DNA of 64,000 bases from Anaeramoeba flamelloides. Its lineage: Eukaryota; Metamonada; Anaeramoebidae. The notes beneath the pieces are model-generated. The model was not told the DNA's origin, made no database searches, and saw only the letters and a list, made by a program, of their open reading frames with translations. Location of the stretch: assembly GCA_027625915.1 (NCBI GenBank), contig JANTQA010000029.1, forward strand, positions 6,076,001 to 6,140,000, read 5' to 3'. Of this stretch, positions 12,734 through 22,971 are shown piece after piece. Numbering within the stretch: the first letter of the stretch is position 1; each line of letters starts with the position of its first letter. A program made the translations under genes and the position numbers.

Positions 12734-14527
12734 CAAATCAAAAAAAAGAAAATTAAAAGAAAAATTTATAAAACTACACCAAAAAACTTTGTTAATAAAT
12801 TAAATTTACCAACTTTTCATAAAAAGAAAAAAGAAAACAACCTAATACATCTTTTAACAAAAAAACAAAAGAATATATTGAAACAATTAAAACGGTTAAA
12901 CCCGGATTTAAAATTTGAAATTAAATTAAATAAAACAACAGATAATAACGAAATAATTACATTTCAAAATATTAAAGAGTCAACAAATTTACCAAAATCT
13001 AATTTCAAATATCTGCAAGCGTTAATTAATCCAAATATAAATACAGATATAAATAATTTCCCCATGGATTCTATTAAAAAGTCATTCAATTTCCCTTCAA
13101 ATTGGTATCCTAAAAAAATTGATAACGATGAAAACCAAGAAGAAACAATTGATGACAATAAAAATCAAATACGATCACATAAAATTGAAAAGAAATCGGG
13201 GTTTAAAACTTTATTAAGCTTTTTGTCAAATCCAAAAATAATCCAAAAATCAATTATTAATGAAAATCCTATTGTTTTAATATCTAATTTATATTTACAA
13301 ATTTTTAATTGGGACGAATTATTCGGGGAACAAATTATTAGAGCATTTAGTATATTTGGCTTTTTACAATTGTTCAATTATTCAAACATTAATAATAATC
13401 CTGGTAACTTGGGTGCAAATAGCAAGTTAGAAGATATGAAGTCGAATGATACTACAGAGAAGAGTCTGGAAACAGAAACAGAAACAGAAACAGAAACAGA
13501 AACCGACAAGAACAAGAATAAGGATAACAACCAGAATGAAAATCAAAATGAAAATAAAAACAAGGATCAAGATAAAGTTAAGGATCAGGATCAGGATCCT
13601 GATCATGATCAGGATCAGGATCAGGATCAGGAGAAAAAAATGAATAAAAATAAAAAAAAGAATAAGAATAAAAAAAAAAATAATAACAAGAATAAAAACA
13701 AGAACAAAAACAAGAATAAGAAAAAAAGTAAGAACAAGAACAAGAACAAGAACAAGAACAAGAACAAGAATAGCAAACAATCAAAAAATAATTTACAAAT
13801 ACCAATTGTTCCAAGATATTTTACTTTTTATTCAACCTCTGTAATTGAAACAATTAAACAATATAATGCAAAGGAAAACCTAAGAAAATCTAAAATTGCC
13901 GATAAACTATTTTATCAATTAAATCACCATTATTATAAACCATTAAGAATAAATGAAAATTTATTTGCAGACTTGCCTTTCCATAATACCTTATTAAAAT
14001 TCGGTACTTCCAAATTACCAACGAATAAAAATTTTAAATATACCTATTTTTTAGATATTAAAGATTTTGAATACAACCATAATCAATTATTAAAAATGAT
14101 CAAAAATAATTGCAAACCCCAAGAATTCCCCATAGTTATCATTTCAATTGCAGATTTGCTAAATTTATCATTGTCGCTGTTTAAAATTTGGTTTGAATAT
14201 TCTGGGATAACCTTCTTAATAATACTAGAAGATAAAATTAAATTGGTCGTAAAAAAATTAATCAAATTCCAAGAAAATTATTTATCAAATTATGCTAAAA
14301 AAATTATAGAAAAAAACCCTTACCAATTCTTGATGTCTGCAATCAATTCAATAAAACAAGACTTGAATGTTCCAATATATATATTCAACCCGCCTTATCC
14401 CCATGATGTTCCTAATCCCAATCTCAATCCCAATCCCAATTCCAATTCCAATTCTATTTCTAGTTCGAATTCTAGTTTTATTTCTAATTTTAATTCTAAT
14501 TCTGATTATTATGCTTCAAATTTTTAA
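6139..14527 (+). CDS. Giant TPR-like protein with possible CHAT/separase-like C-terminus; two homopolymer frameshifts
   Basis: The frame is open from an AG acceptor at 6137-6138 (FEENSNEEELIEFPDSW...) to 12642. It continues in a second frame across the A16 tract at 12545-12560 (...KGIGIKKEKLIKSTQSSH) and in a third after the A47 tract at 12686-12732, ending at 14527. Total is about 2,800 residues plus unseen upstream exon(s). Ordered parts are helical and TPR-like, for example near 8040-8230 (MDSLHLERAIVIFQDLL) and 8800-8960 (LGQLARLFYLRGKF). These are separated by Glu/Lys, Asp/Asn and poly-Asn inserts. After 13200, PIVLISNLYLQIFNWDELF, then IIRAFSIFGFLQLF, later FPIVIISIADLLNLS and VPIYIFNPPY, resemble the layout of CHAT/separase-like or CFAP46-type C-termini. 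No His/Cys catalytic pair is evident. An axonemal (CFAP46/CFAP54-like) identity is a guess. Both breaks fall in A runs, so assembly error is the simplest explanation. Confidence 0.65.
9895..10440 (+). repeat. Roughly 60-residue tandem protein repeat inside the giant gene
   Basis: About three copies in a row of a unit built around ENDIDFESGNENEN, then DNELEKKLQSYKESNKDE, then an Asp/Leu/Phe-rich end and SSEKKSEIE. DNA identity between copies is high enough to read by eye, so the expansion is recent. It is acidic and probably disordered, with one short amphipathic helix (ELEKKLQSYKES) per unit. Confidence 0.8.
12545..12732 (+). repeat. Long A tracts (A16 and A47) breaking the giant gene's frame
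   Basis: A16 lies at 12545-12560 and a run of 47 A at 12686-12732. The coding frame changes across each. Coding character (varied residues rather than pure Lys) resumes between them and after them, so they lie inside one gene rather than between genes. Confidence 0.75.
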
Positions 14528-16388
14528 AAAAAATCTTGAAAAATTAATTTTCTTTTTAATGATTTTGAATTATTTTGAATTATTTTGTAGAAAATCAAAA
14601 TGAAAAAAAAAATGTTTTTTTTTTATATTTTGATTTTTTGTTTCTAAAATTTTTTTTTTTAAAAAAAAAACATTACAAAATAATTTTTTATCAAAATATA
14701 TATTATTTTACCAAATAAATTTTAATATTTCATTATTTTTATTTTTACCTTTTTTTTTTTGGGAATTCTAAGATAATTATTTTTATAATGTACATTTCAT
14801 TAATTTCATCAAATAATTAATTATTTGTAATATATTTTTGTTTTCTTAATTTTTAATATAATGAGATTTTGATTTGATTATGGATCGTAAAAGAATTATT
14901 TTGGAAAACAAATAAAAATAAAATTAAAAAGATGTGCATTATTGGAAGTGCCATTAAATTTGAGGTAATGAATAAATATTTGTATAAAAGTTTTATTATT
15001 TTGTTTGTTGGTTAAAAAAAAAAATAATAATTTTGATTATTGAATTATGGCTAAGTCGTAATCCATTAAACAATTGTTCTTAGATTAAAAAAAAAAAAAA
15101 AATTATGAAAAATTTATAAAAAACTTGAGAAACAAATTTCTAATTGGAATATTATAATTATTTTTTTCATTGATAGATAACTAAGGCTAATTAATAAAAA
15201 TACCTGTTAAAAATGATTTTCTTGAATACATGGGGAAAATATTAATAAATGAGTTGATTTCTATTTATTTATTGTTTACTTTTTTATAATATATTTTAGA
15301 TAACTAAATATCATAAATTACTGAATCCTCACTATTAATAAATTGAAACTTGATTACTTTTGAAATAAAATTCAAAAATTATTTTTCTAAAAATTGGTTT
15401 TTTTTTTTTTTAGTAAACTATTTTCCATTAAAGGTGACCAATTTAAATGATTGGGTGAATTAAATCTGATTAAGGAGTTTGAATAGTTATTTGGAAAAAA
15501 ATTTTTTGGAAATTTTGAAATTAGAATAATTTTTTCACATTTTTACTTTTTAATTTTTTTTCCGCTTTTTTTTATGTATTAATTGTTTTTTTCTATTTTT
15601 TTTATTGCAAGTTTGTTATTCTCGAAGTAAAAAAAGTGTTATTGTACTAATTTTATTGAAAAGGTGCCAAAATTGTAGAAAAATCACATTGTGTTTCTAT
15701 TGGTATAATCTCTTGATCTTCAATTTTAGATCAAAATAAATCTTGTGGTTTTTCTTAATTAACCTATCTAAGAATATTTTTTTTTCAATTTTTAATAAAA
15801 ACAATTATTAGATTGGATTTATTTCAAAGAAAGTTCAACTTTTACAAAGAAAAAAAAAAGTTATCATTTTCTTCTGGGTTAGGCTAAAAAAATGTAAAAA
15901 AAATAACATATACAAAAAGATGATTTAATTAGTTTATACGTTAGATCGATTTCTAACATTTGCTTACTCTTTCAATTCTGGATATTTTCAAATTGTAAAT
16001 TGTATTTTTTTATGTTAATCTAAATAATTTTTTAGGATGGTGGTGAGAGAATTTCGAATTGTTAAAATTAGAAGAGTTGTGCGAAAAATCACATTAGTAA
16101 ATTTTATCTAGATCAAGTATCGCACCATATACTAATTTTCGAAAAAAGTGAAAATCAAGAGTCTTTTAATCATCTGGTTCATCCAATTTGTATGTTTTTA
16201 ACAAACAATAATATTAAAAAATTTGAGTTGAAAATTTCTAGATCAAATTGATCAATTTATTTGAGTTTGATAATTTAAATATGATTTTGGGAAATTCTAA
16301 ATTTGAGTGAAAAATTTTTCAAAATTATTAAAAAAAATTGGTAGAATTTTTTACATTTTTTGTTATTCATTGTCCAGAGCAAAATTGG

Positions 16389-16424
<36 letters not shown>

Positions 16425-16875
16425 TTGTAAGTTTTACATTTTATTTCAATTATTGGTATTAACTAGCTCGTTTCAAATATTAACTCCATCAATTTTGGTC
16501 ATTTCTCAAAAAAAAAAAAAAAAAGCAAATTATAATTCTGTCTAGGCTATATTAAAAATATCACACATCAAGATTTAGCATCAACACATTTTTTGAATAA
16601 AAAAAAATAACGCCGGATATCATCGAAGGTTTGAATTCTTTTCTATGGAACTGTCTTTTCTATAAAAATAATTGTACAATATAGATATCTGAATTATAAA
16701 AAATTATATATCTAATATGATAAATTATTCGAATATTTTTAATATTATTCAAGAAAAAAAAACCCATCCTCTTTATTATTCATAGTGATTAATAATAGAA
16801 TTTGAAAATCTTTTAAAACAATTTCGAAATGAAAATTTAGGAATTAGCAAATTGTAATCGTGAGACGCATGATAC
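14528..16875. other. AT-rich intergenic DNA, no gene seen
   Basis: The 3' flank of the giant gene followed by about 2.3 kb of AT-rich DNA. It includes a TA/TG microsatellite at about 16390-16424. No supported gene or RNA. Confidence 0.6.
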
Positions 16876-16879
16876 CTCA

Positions 16880-16948
16880 CTTTTCCAGAATTCAAAAGAA
16901 TGGAGAAAAATCTTTAATTTTGCTCAATTCTTTTCAATTCGGGAAAAG
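16880..16948. repeat. Palindromic hairpin, copy 1 of a dispersed family
   Basis: Left arm CTTTTCCAGAATTCAAAAGA and a right arm ending in CAATTCGGGAAAAG form an imperfect hairpin of about 70 bp. The same hairpin, with TTTTCCAGAATTCAAAA and an interior of AGTAAAATC / GATTTTACT type, recurs at 24640, 25140 and 25962. Confidence 0.65.
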
Positions 16949-17463
16949 TTAACATTTTTTTTTTTTAATTTAAGAAATAAAAAGAAAAAATTTCTAATTT
17001 TTTGTTTATTTCTAGATTCTGAAAAATCTAACCAAGGTTTTCTTGATTTTCTCTGTCTTATATGTAAAAAAAAATTGATTTTCCAAATCAAAAATAAACT
17101 TTTGAAATACTGATGTTGTTTTTTTATTTCAAGAAAGTAAAAGAAAATTCAAAAAAAATTTTATTTATTACAAAAATTAAAAAAACCGAACCGCAAACAA
17201 GAGGAATTAATCCACCCATTAAACAAAAAAAAATGATTTTTTTAGTAATATTATTTTCAGAAATTATAATTTTACACTTTAATATTATTTTAGTATTTTT
17301 TTAAACTTAAATTTTTAGAGAATCTAGAACATAATAACACCAATACATTTTTTAATAGAAATACTACAGTTTTAATTTAAGTGTATGTTTAGCTTTGACG
17401 TACATCTATAATAAACTTATCATTTAATTAATCGAAAATAGAATACAGACATCAGATCTATTG

Positions 17464-17517
<54 letters not shown>

Positions 17518-17753
17518 TGGTCAATTTCCCCCAATGTGATATAAAATTGATTAATTTCTAAAATAAATAATTTATTTAAAATAATCTCAATTAGATCTAT
17601 CTGTTTAGCACTCCACAAGAAAATTTTATTGTGAAATGATTATTTTTGAAATCAAATCAAGTTTGAATTTTGATTATATTGTATATTTTGAAAACTATTT
17701 AAAATATATCAATTACTTTTTCTATTTTCTTATAGAAAAAAGTAATAAATATT
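16949..17753. repeat. AT-rich spacer with (AT)n microsatellite
   Basis: No gene seen. A long perfect AT dinucleotide run occupies about 17466-17514. The rest is A/T-rich with no long open frame of coding character. Confidence 0.7.
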
Positions 17754-17950
17754 ACAGTCAGTTTTAAATTTAAGGAACAAACTTTCAACGAAATTTAAGG
17801 CACAAAAAATCTCAAATGAAGGCACATTTTTCGGAATTTTTTTTTTTACAATTTATTTTACTAGAATCCAAATTTTGTGCCTTAATTTGAGATTTTTTTG
17901 TACCTTAAATTTTGTTGAAAGTTTGTGCCTTAAAAGTGGAATTGACTGGA
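17754..17950. mobile_element. Foldback MITE with about 75-bp inverted arms
   Basis: The left arm begins CAGTCAGTTTTAAATTTAAGG. The right arm, read on the other strand, begins CAGTCAATTCCACTTTTAAG. The arms stay similar inward through AACTTTCAAC, AAATTTAAGG and AAATCTCAAAT. The loop is about 55 bp. The ends resemble Tc1/mariner-type CAG termini, but TA duplications are not clear on both sides. Non-autonomous, with no coding capacity. Confidence 0.75.
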
Positions 17951-18584
17951 AATATTATTAAATATTAAAATTTTTTTGACCTTTTATTTCATATTATGAT
18001 TTTTTCAAGTTTATAACTTTACTTTATAGAAATAATCAGATTGTTTGCAATAATATTATTTTCCCATTAAAAAATGAAAATTTTTTAGTTCACTTTTCCA
18101 AAATATTTTTCTAGTCTATGAGATGAAAGAAAACAAAAAGATTTTTCAAACATCTTTTAGAAATGATATTTTTTAGGTATTTAATTAAACTTCCTTTGTG
18201 AACTCTAAGAGAAAATTTTTACTCTACTCATTTGATTGTAGCAGTAATAATTAATATTCATTTTGGAAATAGATATAATAATATATATTTATTAATTGGA
18301 TTATAACATTACATAGAAGCTGTGTTTATCATTGAAATGTTTTTTTGAAATTAAATAATATTTGAAATGAAATCTTTTGAATATGTTTTTTTTCGGAGTA
18401 TAAAAATGGTAATTGAATTAAAAAATTTTTTTTTATTTGTTGAATTTATCACAGAGTAGAAAAATAAATTGGAAAAGATAAATTTGACAAACCTTTCTAA
18501 AAATAAATAACCAGACCAAGTATTTATTATCTATTAGCAAAAGTTGGTGTACTTATAGAGAAAGTCATTTTATATTAATAAGTA
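17951..18584. other. AT-rich intergenic DNA, no gene seen
   Basis: About 630 bp with only short A/T-run reading frames. Nothing recognisable. Confidence 0.6.
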
Positions 18585-19069
18585 GTGAAAAAAATATGGA
18601 AATGAAAATAATAACTGACATGTTTTTTAATTGGGTGTATTAGGAAAATTGATGTGTAATTTCTTTTATTTAAAACAAATCCTTTTTTTGAAGAATCAAA
18701 CTTTTATAATTAAAACTCACTCACTTACTAAAATGATGATTAATGGAATTACGCTTGTTCGAAATACTATTCAATCAATCCAAAACCAAGAAATAAAACT
18801 ATCATCTTATATCTTATAGTAAACCTCTATAAAAACTCGATTGTTTTCCAAAAAAGTAGATCTACTTATGATATCAAATAAATACTTGAGTACTCTAGAG
18901 GTATGGTGCTTTAATGAACTTTCGGTAGGTTTATTACGAAGTTCTTGAAAAAATTTGGTTATTTATAAAAAGGATTTGTTTTAAATAAAAGAAATCACAC
19001 TTCAATTTTCCTAATACTCTCAATTAAAAAACGTGTCAGTTATTATTTTCATTTCCATATTTTTTTCCT
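18585..19069. mobile_element. MITE with about 100-bp terminal inverted repeats, TA-flanked (family 1, copy A)
   Basis: The left end reads GTGAAAAAAATATGGAAATG after TA at 18583-18584. The right end, read on the other strand, is AGGAAAAAAATATGGAAATG next to TA at 19070-19071. The arms match for about 100 bp, through ATAATAACTGACA and AATTTCTTTTATTTAAAAC. The interior (about 18700-18840) matches the interior of the element at 37288-37772, for example the ATGATGATTAATGGAAT and AGTAAACCTCTATAAAA blocks. TA flanks and the GTGAAAAAAATA end suggest a Tc1/mariner-type non-autonomous element. Confidence 0.8.
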
Positions 19070-19071
19070 TA

Positions 19072-19866
19072 CATTACCTTTAAAAAATAAAAAAAAAGTA
19101 CTTTTTCAAATCAAAAATTGTTTCTAGATTATTTTTATTTTAAACGTAATCACAATGTCATGAGCTCTTTGTAAAACACTGTTTCAGTATTACTTTGATC
19201 AAACTTCATTTTTTCAAATCTAGGAGTTTTAATTGATACTTGTTTTCTTATGTTTTTTGAATAGTAAATGAATAATTTTTCTACTCATTATTTTTTTTTG
19301 AATTCTTCAATATGAAATAATTTCTTTTAGGATTCTTCACGCAAACAAAGTTTCTTTGGTACATAGCATAAAATAAGACAAACATCGAAATAGAGTATCA
19401 CAACTCACTTTTCTTTTTAAAAAAAAATAAGAAAACATAAGAGTAAAATTTTTCCCAATTATTATCCAAAAGTCAGTAAATTTTTATAACGATAAAAATC
19501 ACAATTAGGATTGATTGATTTTTTTTTCATGTGTACCCTTGACTCTCAAATCAAATCAAGGCCTTTGTAGAAATTCAAAAAAAATAAATGATATCAGAAG
19601 TATTGTTTCTGTTACTTTCCAAAATTTTGAAATAATTTGAATCACTTCGCCCAAAAAAATGAGCTGAAAAGAAAAATTGGGGGTTGCGATCCTAACCAAA
19701 CCATGGCCCTCCTTGAAGTTAGTGATATTTCAGAAAAAGTGTAAAAAGGAATAAAAATTATTTAGGGATCAATTGTAAGAGTTTTTCCAGCACATCTCAA
19801 ATAATAAAATTCCACATTAACCACTAGACTCTGTTTAGAACCTAATAAGATAATTGCCAATAACCT
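19072..19866. other. Intergenic DNA between two elements
   Basis: About 800 bp without a supported gene. A slightly more GC-rich patch lies at 19675-19725 (GGGGGTTGCGATCCTAACC). It resembles a tRNA T-arm in isolation, but no cloverleaf can be built around it. Confidence 0.55.
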
Positions 19867-19986
19867 TTAAAGCACCTCTATAATTATATTAGGTGGTGTG
19901 GACATACCGTTTTTCATTTTTTTTTCATTTACTCAAAAAAAAAATTTTTTTTTTTTTATTTTTGCTTTTTATTTTTTAAAAAAAAC

Positions 19987-20060
19987 ACTAAAACCAAAAC
20001 CAAACAACAAAACCAAAACCAAAACCAAAACCAAAACCAAAACCAAAACCAAAACCAAGA
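19987..20060 (+). repeat. (CCAAAA)n hexanucleotide run inside the transposon
   Basis: About ten units of CCAAAA (AAACCA in register), nearly perfect, then decaying to AAGAACAAAACC. It sits just inside the left inverted repeat of the element. On the other strand it reads TTTTGG. Confidence 0.8.
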
Positions 20061-20199
20061 ACAAAACCAAGAACAAAAACAAAACAAAAACAAAAAACAG
20101 TGGATCAATAATTAAAATAAAAAAAATTCTCCTTTTTTATGATCAAAGCACACAGCAATTCCTATTACCAAATCACCCAACCAAAGCAACTGACCTAAA

Positions 20200-22023
20200 T
20201 TAAAAATTTTCTTTCTTATCTCCATTCTCATTCCAATTCTCATTATGATCCTGCCTGTCTATCATCAAAGGATCTTTTTTATTTTTGTTAAAATAGGGAT
20301 GATATTGTTCGAAAGAGTTGAGTACCTGTGACTGTATTTGTTTTGAGAGCTGCTTGTTTATCATAAATTGCTTGGAGTTTTGACAAGAAATTAATTGGTA
20401 GTTCCAGTGTAATGCTGTCATATAAGTACGAGCTTCATAGACATCTTTTTTGAAGTGTTTGTATTTCGGACACCAAAGATTTAAAGTGCTATTAAAAGTC
20501 TCAACAATTGAAGTTTGCCTTGTCGTTAGAAAATGATCTAAATTTTGAAAAATAATTTGTTGATAAATGTTTTGGAGAAGATTGAGGCATTTAGTATAAT
20601 CTGAGTGATTTTTTTAGTAAAGGTTTTTTCCTTTCTCTTCTTTCTTCTTTTCTTTTTTTGATTTTTTCTAAACAATTACTATGACATAAATCGAAACAAT
20701 TTTCATGATTTCCAAAATGATGATCAGCGAAGTTGAACCAAATTTTGAGAAATTCATCAGCATCCTTCGCTAAACAACAACAAACTTTAAAGTGTGCTTC
20801 TACCTTCGTTGAAAAAATTACTAGATGTTTATAAGTGTAAGAATATTTTGGTCTTTTTCTTGTTTCTCCCTTTTTGGTTAATTGGTTTGGTTCTAGAATT
20901 CTTTCTGTTGTGCATTTTTTTTTCCAAAGAGATTTGATTTTATTTCCTTTGTGTCCAATACACAAAGAAATTTCCACAGGTAAGTTTGTTTCTTTAATTC
21001 TTTTTTATTAGACTTTTATTTTCATCAGAAATTATTTCATCGATCTCAAGTTCTTTGATCGGTGAAGTGGTCAAAATTTGAATTAAACATTGTGCTTCTT
21101 CATTTCCCATTCCCTCTTTCTTATCATTTTTACTTAAAGTATCTATTGCTAGTACAAACTGGGTTTTTGCATCAATAAGTACTTCCGACAAATATTCTGC
21201 TGTTCCTTTTTTTTCTCTGAGGCCGAGACCATCTACCATCAACATACACTTGGAGTGGCTGTTCGATTCTTTGTTGTATTCTTTTTTGATGCTCGTTCCA
21301 GATTTTTTTGATAGTTGGAATTATGTAAGATCTTTGAAGTGCATAAAATGTGTTTGTACACATTAAAGACTTCGATTCAAAGAGGTTTGAAAAAAATTCG
21401 AAGATAATCAGAAAAACCAAAACCAGCAATGAAGATCAATAAAACCATTTTCAAGTTCAACTTCGAAACACAATTATTGAACATTGTGTTTGTTGGGTTA
21501 TAAACAACTTTTTGATTTTTTTCTTTATTTATTATTTCGATTTGGCAACTATGATTAACATCGATGTTGTTTGTGCTAATTTTTTTTTATTATTCGCTAT
21601 CTGAATCAATTCAAGTGGAAATAAAACAAACTTTGTGTTTTCATCAATTTTGATTTCTTTTCTTTTGATCTTTTTTGTATTTTTTTCTTTTTGTTTTTCT
21701 TTTTTAATAAATTTTGTTCATAAATATCAAGGAGTGATTCAAGAAATTGAGTGTTTGATTGGTTAATTTTATTTCTTAAAGTTTGAAAACGATCTCTTGT
21801 TTTTTGTTTCGAACGAGATACGTGGGTGATTACTATTAAATTTTTTTTGACTTTTTTTCTGTTGCGTATCTTTTTTTTTTCTTTTTCTTTCCTTTTCTTT
21901 TTCACATTCGAATCTCTGCAGAAGTTCTTCTTGTTCTTCTTGCTGACAAATCTTGTCTCTTAATATCTGTGTTTCGTCAGACTCGAACACAATCTCTGCT
22001 TTCAATTTTTCTTTAGTAGACAT
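20200..22023 (-). pseudogene. Broken transposase of the TTAA-flanked element
   Basis: Minus-strand pieces form one transposase spread over several frames. In order: MSTKEKLKAEIVFESDETQ at the start (22023); a Lys/Glu coiled segment with THVSRSKQKTRDRFQTLRNK; VYVDGRWSRPQR continuing into KKGTAEYLSEVLIDAKTQF, a first-Asp strand followed by a 'DAKT..FVLAID' motif; HLVIFSTKVEAHFKVC, then NFADHHFGNHENCFDLCHSNC, a Cys/His-rich helix region; and about 20400-20600, TRQTSIVETFNSTLNLWCP, then KYKHFKKDVYEARTY and ALHWN, which resembles the third-acid 'EsfN...pKr' helix of this transposase type. Frame changes lie near 21905-22000, 21172-21245 (a T-run) and about 20610-20630. No intact open frame remains, so the copy is dead but not ancient. 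Confidence 0.7.
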
Positions 22024-22276
22024 AAAACAAAAAATTAAAAATTTTACAATTCGAATAACTAGAAAATTAGACGTTTGATCTAAAATTGAATCATTTTAAA
22101 AAATTACTCGAAATAGACTCAATATACCACAACTGAACATCTCACAACTTATCTCCATTTCCCCATTACAAAAAATTTAGAATAAAAACATAAAGAACAT
22201 TTTTTTTGAGTAAATGACCAGTAAATGAAAAACGGTATGTTCATACCCACCTTTTATACTTATAGAGGTGCTTTAA

Positions 22277-22971
22277 GGATCAAAAATACATAAATAAATT
22301 ATACAAACAAAATACAATAAGTTTTCTCCAAGCCATCAAATAAGCTTTTAAAAGAATTTTTAATTCAATTTTGCTTTTAAAAAAAAAACAAAAAGTAATA
22401 CTTTTTTAAATAATTTTACTAAAAAATTTAAAGTAAGTTCTGTTTCATGAACCAAGAACTGGTATTTATTTAAAAGTCAATAAACTCTTGGAATTTAAAC
22501 TTTTTTATTCAAATCAAAAGTATTCACTTTTTGTGGTATTTGAGGAAATTAATTTTTTTATTTTTTAAAAAGGGGTTTTGAAAAAAATATTGGATTACAA
22601 TATTTTAAAAACAAAAAAATTATGTAAACATATTTTGTATTCCCGACTAAATAGACTTGATTTAAATGTAAAAATATGAGAAGGTAAGTTGGTAAATTTC
22701 GGTCAAATACTTTATATTTCCAAAAATATCTAAGTGTGTTCTCTCAAATTTCAAAAATTAAAAAGAGTTTTAGATCAAAAAAAAAAAATAAATTAATTTT
22801 AGAAGGTTGGCTTGTTTGTTTTCAAAAAAGCGATTCGTGGAATTACAACAAAGATTGGAAATTGACATTGCTATTGAAGATTAATAAGACTGAATTATTT
22901 AAAGGGAACATTTTTTATATTTGTTACTTTTCATTAATTTGTGATTTCAGACAGCTTCTTTAACTTTTACA
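22277..22971. other. 5' flank of the kinase gene
   Basis: About 700 bp between the transposon and the kinase start codon. No gene is supported. The 75-codon open frame at 22736-22963 is Lys/Phe-rich and has no family resemblance. A CAG at 22948-22950 could be an acceptor of an upstream untranslated exon. Confidence 0.45.

Larger units (their letters stand above)
19871..22272 (-). mobile_element. TTAA-flanked DNA transposon, Kolobok-like
   Basis: TTAA occurs at 19867-19870 and 22273-22276. The ends are AGCACCTCTATAA... and its inverse, and the arms match inward through GACATACCGTTTTTCATTT or AACATACCGTTTTTCATTT and on to ATTTACTCAAAAA, about 70 bp in all. The 2.4 kb between codes on the minus strand for a broken DDE-type transposase. 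TTAA target duplication is known from Kolobok and piggyBac elements. The transposase shape argues for Kolobok or a related eukaryotic superfamily, not piggyBac. The left arm also holds a (CCAAAA)n run. Confidence 0.8.

Noticed and set aside
12029-12736. Long minus-strand frame of Phe/Ser/Leu opposite the giant gene
   Set aside because: It is the complement of a Lys/Glu purine tract. The sense frame has the conserved blocks on both sides.
13578-13814. Asp/Pro or Cys/Ser repeat frames opposite the giant gene's end
   Set aside because: Shadow frames of the CAGGATCAGG and AACAAGAACAAG repeats.
17466-17514. (AT)n as a centromere or origin signal
   Set aside because: Such AT runs occur several times in the window (33618, 57454, 16390) and carry no further signal.
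19675-19725. tRNA-like GGTTGCGATCC stretch
   Set aside because: Only a T-arm-like piece. No acceptor, D or anticodon arm can be paired at the right distances.
19987-20060. (CCAAAA)n taken as an internal telomere
   Set aside because: It sits inside a transposon arm, decays on one side and has no subtelomeric context, so it is better called a microsatellite.
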